Source: Clitopilus passeckerianus (taxonomy: Eukaryota; Basidiomycota; Agaricomycetes; Agaricales; Entolomataceae). Taken from it: 64,000 nt of DNA. Under the pieces are notes generated by a model. The model saw nothing but the letters and a program-made list of their open reading frames with translations, had not been told where the DNA came from and ran no database searches. The position numbers were made by a program, and so were the translations under genes. Below are positions 58,674-64,000 of this stretch, piece after piece (position 1 is the stretch's first letter; each line of letters begins with the position of its first letter). Location of the stretch: contig CALYLX010000040.1 in assembly GCA_944990035.1 (NCBI GenBank), positions 434,001 to 498,000 of the forward strand, written 5' to 3'.

Positions 58674-60476
58674 GAACGACAAGAAGGCGAGGAACGGACG
58701 TGGAGGTCGAGGCGAACGTCCCTCAGCCTGAAGGCTACTCTGGCACAACCTGGGCTGTGCCTAAGGCCTCAATTCGTAAGCGCCTGGGCGCCTATTTCGT
58801 CCCCTCTAACTTCTACCTTGACGGCCATAGGTATTCCCAAAAATAGTACATTCGGGGTAGTACAGGACAAGCCATGTTTTCTACGCCAAGTCTACAATAT
58901 GATGGAATACAAGCCCCACAGCAATACCTCCGAGAGACAAACGTGAGGTTCCCGAGAAGAGGGTATAGCATATAACCCTCGTAAGCTTTTCAATCGAATA
59001 ACCAACATACCTAGCTCAGTCTCCTCTCCAGCGCTCCACTCTCTTGGAGATTCGCCAACTTTTTCGCTTTATTACATCCCGGGGAAGCGAGCCAAGCATC
59101 AAATCTTGTTAACGTCCAAATCCTCCCACCACCACTTCCTGCCCCATCCATGCAATCTTCATCCCTCCACGCACGCCTCCCTTTTCCCACTCAGGGACGG
59201 CAACAGCGGACGCTAATTATGCTGCTCACGCCTGTGTCATCGCATATCAAGATGGAGGCGACGAAGGAATAGACGACCTTCGTTCTTGGGGAACCCCCGC
59301 CTCAATCCTAGAGTTTTTGGGTTGTCGGTCCCTCCCCGCTGTCATTCACGCGTACTGGCGACCATTTACGGAGGTGATGACGGACACAAAGACAAGCTTA
59401 TGGGAGCTGGAGCTCAGATAGTCACCATTGATGGGTTGGCTTCGCCGTTCAGACTTGCGGAGGCCCGCAGGCCTCAGTGGACGGTGGAAAGAAAAGTTCG
59501 GCAAGGATGGAAAGAGACGACTTGTTAGGAAGGCGACGCAGGAGAGCACTAAATTATTCTCGTGGCGCTCATTGCGTTCATCGTGGTTGGTCGACGTAGG
59601 CCTTGGCTGAAGTTGGGTGTAACCCTGGGACGCTAGCTATGGTTAAAGAAGAAAGGGTGGATGATGATGGCGAAGGAAGATATATGCAATAGTTGGTTGT
59701 CGGTCATCGCTCTGGTGCATGGGTGAATCGGGAGAGGGAGAACTTGAATATCATAGGTGTAGGGGAGTGTTGAATGGAATGACGCAATGATATAAAACAA
59801 TACTTTCGACCATTGCCCTACCCGTTCACCGTCCCTTCTTGCAAGTCAAATCAAGGTCGTGCGTGCACATGACGCCTTGAGGATTCAGAAACATTCCAGC
59901 TTGGGTATCCACCCTGCAAGCGTTCTGCCTATTTACTGTGGAATATAGCCTGATCTTACCTCATAGGGCATATTCCACTAGCAGTTCGGCGGCAGCCCTC
60001 ACCAGCATGGAATGCAACGAATAGGGACCTTGTTACATTTCATCACTGGCGTCTATTGTTGCATCCTCGTCCAACGAACTAGTCGAAACATGTCAACTGT
60101 GGCTGCAACATCCCGCTCTTGCCCCAACTCCGAGATTCAGCCTGATGAATACCATTCGGAGCACCTTTCCGATCCTCCACACCACATCCATCATCTGTCG
60201 GAAACTTGGGTCCGTGGTCAAAACGGCGCTTCGGTTACGATCGCAGATGTGATTGGTTGCGACGGGGCTTCCCGGTAAGAACACTGTCATTACGGAACAA
60301 ATTAGTCAGAACGGCCGGAAATCAGTCCAAACAAGGACGAGGCGATCACAACGGCGAAGTACAGCCGAGCCTGTGTTATAACTGAGGTTGCCACTGTTGT
60401 TGACACCACGCTCATTCTGTTTCGACTGCCATCCCTCGTTCCTTTCATTCCACTGTCATTCACAGGTCAACTCACT
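58674..60476. other. Long stretch without a recognisable gene
   Basis: Between the SUMO-motif gene and the transposase. Open frames reach about 138 codons (the plus-strand frame at 58530-58946 overlaps the neighbouring gene) but none has a family. If a transposon boundary (inverted repeat) for the Plavaka element exists, it should lie in the last few hundred bases here; I could not identify it. Confidence 0.4.
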
Positions 60477-63407
60477 ATGTCGTCTTCGTTGAATCGCCGG
60501 TATAAGACATCAAACACAATGCAGTGTCCCCATACCCACTGTCAGCGCGTCTTAGACGCCCGTGGTTTCAAGAAACACGTTGAGGGCTGCGCGAGAAAAC
60601 GTGCATTGGTGGAGGAAGAAGGAGCATTTGTGGATTCCCATAGACGGAGGAAAACTCAAAGCTGTAAGTTCTGTTCAGCCTGTTACTCACTCATCACTGA
60701 CCATGATATGTAGATACGACTGCCATAGACGAGGAGGACACGGAAGCATTGACAGGTGATCACTGGCATGCTGGTATTTGATATGGCCTCGTCTCTTCCT
60801 TCTATTGCTAAGCTTTTGACTATCCTAGATGATTTTGGCGACCTGGAGCCTACTGGCGAAAACTTGAGCCCGTCGGGATCTAAAACAGCATTGACAGCAG
60901 GTGCGGTTTTCTGTAGAGTCTCCACGAAGGTCGATTACTGATTTCCTTAACAGCACAATCTTCACAGGCATTGCCTCGCAAGGAGCCTGAAGGTTCGGGC
61001 GAATTTCGCCTTGACGATATTCGAACTGAATATCATCCTCATAGTCAACGTGATACCAAAACCGATCATTTTGAGGATTATCAGCGATACGCCGAAAACT
61101 CTCGTACGCAAGCTTCCGAGTTGGAACCGCTGGAACCATGGAAGCCCTGGCGTTCGCGTGAAGACTACGAATTCTGCGAGCTTGCCCTAGATGCAGCACT
61201 TACCCAAGAGCAGACCACAAAACTTCTGCAGTTATTCCGCCGCTGTCTGCGTGGGGAGGGCTTGTTTACCCTCGAGAACTTCAAGGAAGTTCAGATGTTC
61301 TGGGAGGCTGCGGGTGATATGCTAACGCCCGTGAGATTTAGATATTCTTCATTTCAAGTTGTGTTATTAATTGCATCATGACAGTTTACGCAACACGTCA
61401 TTCAGATTCCGTACAAGAAAGTCGACCACACATTCAAGTTCTGGTCACGTCGCCTCAAAAGCTGGATTCAGGATCTGATTCATGATCCGGCTCTTGCTCC
61501 TCTCTTCGAGTGGGATGCTCAGAAGCTATCTAAATTTGATGGTGACTCTTTCGTTAGGTTCATTGACGAACCTTGGACGGCCCAACGGTTTTGGGATATA
61601 CAGGTAAATCTCTGCGCATTTGATCTATTAGTCACTTTTTCTCATCAACGATAGTCCCGACTGCCGCCAGATGGAAAACCTTTTGGCATCATACTCTATG
61701 CAGACAAGACCAAGCTCTCGTCATTTGGAACCCAAATGGGCTACCCCGTGATAGCGTGTTGCGCTAACCTACCTGTTGAAGTTCGAAATGGGAACGGGCC
61801 TGGAGGAGGACGAGTCGTTGGATGGTTACCGCTTGTCAGTTTATTTTTTCTAATTGTAATAGTCATTACTAATGAATAATCAGGTTCCTGACGACCAGAA
61901 GAACAAGGGAAAGAGCCACTTTGCTGACTTTAAAAACGTTGTTTGGCATGAATGTGTCCGGGTTCTGTTTGAATCACTGAAGCCGGATAGCCGTGGTAAT
62001 GGATTCTGGGTGCGATGTGCCGACGGAGTTGATCGCCACCTGTTTCCCTTCATTGTTATTCTTTCAGCTGATTATGAAGAACAGTAAGTGGTGTTGCATA
62101 TCTATGTAACATAGACTAACAGAGTCTCTTTTTACAGATGTGTAATGGTGCTGAATCGTGGCTTTAGAGGGCTTTGGCCGTGCCCGAAATGCTATGTCCC
62201 TGCCGGCCAACTCTCAGACCTTCACTCATCTCATAAGCTTCGAACTGGCGTGGAAACTCGTGATATTGTCCAGAAGGCTCGAAAGCTGGAGAAGAAATCT
62301 GACCGAGATGACATGCTAAAGAACCACGGACTGCGGGGTGTTGACGTAAATCTAATTTATGTTTGTTTACTATATTTATCACACTGACGATACCTTCTCC
62401 AGAATGCATTCTGGGAGCTGCCGAATTCTGATCCTCATCTCGCTGTTTCTTGGGACAAGTGTCACAATCTCGCGCATGGGCTCGGGGGAAAACACATATG
62501 GCCCATTCTCCAGCAACATGTTCATGACCTGGGGCGTGTTGCTGCTGATATCATCAATATGCAGTAGGCTGACTTGTTTATCTAGTTGACATTACAACTC
62601 ACTGTTTAGCAGAATGAGGCACATGCCGCGCTGGCGCCATCTCAGTCATTTTCAAGAAGGTGCTATTGATCTAACATTCTCGGATGCAAACAAGTTCGAA
62701 GACATTTTGAAGGTAATTTGATTACCACTGTAATATCACATTACTAATATGGGATCTATAGACTATCATTTACGCAAGTCACAACATCCTCACGAAAGCA
62801 AAATCACCTTCGGGGTATGCACTGCTGGCGCTGCTTAGGCAGTATCTTTGTTTGGAGATGTATGCGTCTTTGGAAGTTCATACTGAACAGACGTTATCCG
62901 ATGGTCGGTTGCAGCTCAAACTCTTTGTGGCACGATTAGAGGTAAGCTTTGATTTAAGTAGCGTTGGTACTGGATTGCATGCTGATTATTACTTGTAGGA
63001 GTACATTCCTCTTGGGCCGCAGGACAAGAGTTGGAATTTTCCGAAGTTGCACATGCTGCAGCACCTCTTCGATGACATTGAGAGTAAAGGGGTCACACGC
63101 AATTACGACACAAAACCAAATGAATCCCTACATGGTCCGCTGAAGGATTCATACCAGCTGCGAACTAATTTCAGAGATGTTGCGGGTCAGGTATGTAATC
63201 ATTTCTCGTTTGTTCGTTTATTCTTCACTAATCTTGATTATCCAGATTCTTAAAGCTGACCATCAATTATATGTGGCCTCCCTTATTCGTCAGCAGATTG
63301 ATGACTTTGACGAGCAAAGAAAGCGGCGTGAGGAAGCTCAGAAGAAGTTAGGCGCTGTAGGAGAACTCGAGGATGCGACCGATAGCGATGATACCAACCA
63401 CCCATCG
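60477..63407 (+). mobile_element. Plavaka-type DNA transposase gene, 3' end interrupted
   Basis: About ten exons. Exon 1 (from ATG 60477) carries a zinc-finger-like block MQCPHTHCQRVL with a later His and Cys. Later exons show IQIPYKKVDHTFKFWSRR, then DKTKLSSFGTQMGYPVIACC, FADFKNVVWHECVRVLFES, LFPFIVILSADYEEQ, and the conserved RGFRGLWPCPKCYVPAGQ. Further on come FDDIESKGVTRNYDTKPNE, NESLHGPLKDSYQLRTNF and ADHQLYVASLIRQQIDDF. These are hallmarks of the Plavaka (CACTA-related) transposases common in mushrooms. Reading ends with DDTNHPSC, where similarity stops, about where an LTR begins; the family's C-terminal part (over 100 residues) is missing. The gene is therefore likely inactive here. 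Confidence 0.88.
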
Positions 63408-63870
63408 TGTTACAGTTACCTTGGATACGCACCCGGACTCTTTTTCCTTTTACTCATCTACCATTACTATCCCCCGCCCCGCTTATGTTTATACGATTAC
63501 TCAGTACTGCTGCGCATTACTCATCCCTTTAGCTACGATTACTCAGTATTCTCACGATCGTGGGATACTTGTACTATATTTACTTACCATGACTCGTCGT
63601 GACTCTTACTCTGACTCACTCCGAGTCATACTTACTTTTGCTTACTTAGCATTGCTGCGCAATGCCCAACCCTTAGCCCTACTCTTCATGTATAAATACT
63701 TTCACGCTTTCGGTCTTGCTTCCCCAGCTTGACCTAAAAGCCTATACATCGCTATTTGCTTTAACTTCGACTCGCTCGATTACTCTCGCTCGTCTCTACA
63801 AAGGCTGGTAGAGGACTAAGCAGCTGAACTCTTGATACTTGGTTGAGCACGTAGCGATACTAGCTTAACA
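63408..63870 (+). mobile_element. Probable LTR of a retrotransposon inserted in the transposase
   Basis: A 463-bp stretch begins TGTTACAG and ends CTTAACA, so its ends form the inverted repeat TGTTA...TAACA typical of LTRs. It holds a TATA box (TATAAATA, 63691-63698) as in an LTR promoter, and repeated ATTACTCA words near 63497-63550. The transposase loses similarity exactly at the left edge. The sequence after 63870 looks like a leader leading to gag and runs to the window end. The primer-binding site is not clear: the next bases do not begin TGG. The second LTR and a target duplication would be outside the window. I lean to a Ty3/gypsy element, but this is inferred. Confidence 0.5.
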
Positions 63871-64000
63871 AAAGGTCAAGCTGATCTGATAGCCCGCTCA
63901 TCGCAAGCGTAGGCCACAACCACCAAACCACCTGACTGCAAGAGGTCAACTACCCTTGCAGAACCGACCGGAACCACGTCTCCCTCAAGACCGCCGAACG
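63871..64000 (+). other. Possible 5' leader of the LTR retrotransposon
   Basis: 130 bases to the window end without an open frame of use. The C-rich stretch with CCACCAAACCACCTGACTGC resembles an untranslated leader. Nothing more can be said from this window. Confidence 0.25.

Noticed and set aside
1..64000. CRISPR arrays, bacterial operons, ribosome-binding sites, rRNA genes
   Set aside because: None are expected in a eukaryotic nuclear genome and none were seen.

Overview
The window is nuclear DNA of a filamentous basidiomycete, most probably an Agaricomycete. Genes are split by many 46-65 bp GT-AG introns, and the families are typical of mushrooms: HSPA12-type Hsp70-like proteins, NACHT/WD40 NOD-like receptors, a Plavaka-type transposase and a single-pass SSG/TM surface protein. 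Several housekeeping genes (RNR small subunit, REX4, IML2/TTC39-type protein, a mitochondrial carrier, U6 snRNA) show it is a chromosomal arm and not an element. No species is claimed. Exon boundaries were read by eye, so small errors are possible. Where frame, GT/AG and family similarity all agreed I give coordinates.

Layout. 1-5.4 kb has no intact gene, only an unidentified spliced remnant and a broken ankyrin-repeat relic. 5.4-9.9 kb is an intact NACHT-WD40 receptor with 14 nearly identical 42-residue WD repeats (two propellers), variable at only a few positions per repeat. A second ankyrin relic follows at 12.5-13.0 kb. 13.4-31.5 kb is the most unusual block: Hsp70-like genes at both edges enclose four paralogues of a coiled-coil family I do not recognise (here called the GRWRALT family). 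All four share one phase-1 intron just upstream of the motif, and one is killed by an in-frame TGA. The block also holds a membrane-anchored SDR-like gene and a tail-anchored coiled-coil gene.

33-50 kb mixes core genes (RNR2, mitochondrial carrier, REX4, U6, IML2-like) with two more Hsp70-like genes, one of which has lost its nucleotide-binding motifs. REX4 is followed by a partial duplicate of its own 3' end. 50.9-53.8 kb carries a type I membrane protein and a small SH3b-domain protein. 53.9-56.1 kb (minus) is a second NACHT gene whose N-terminal exons can encode a transmembrane helix. 57.0-58.7 kb (minus) is a nuclear-looking, disordered protein with eight SUMO-consensus motifs. 60.5 kb to the end is a Plavaka transposase gene whose 3' end appears to be cut by an LTR retrotransposon running out of the window.

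How the genes fit together: the two NLRs, the ankyrin relics and the Hsp70-like expansion are the kind of fast-evolving accessory content linked to fungal non-self recognition and proteostasis. The co-clustering of the Hsp70-like and coiled-coil families is visible, but any shared pathway is inference.
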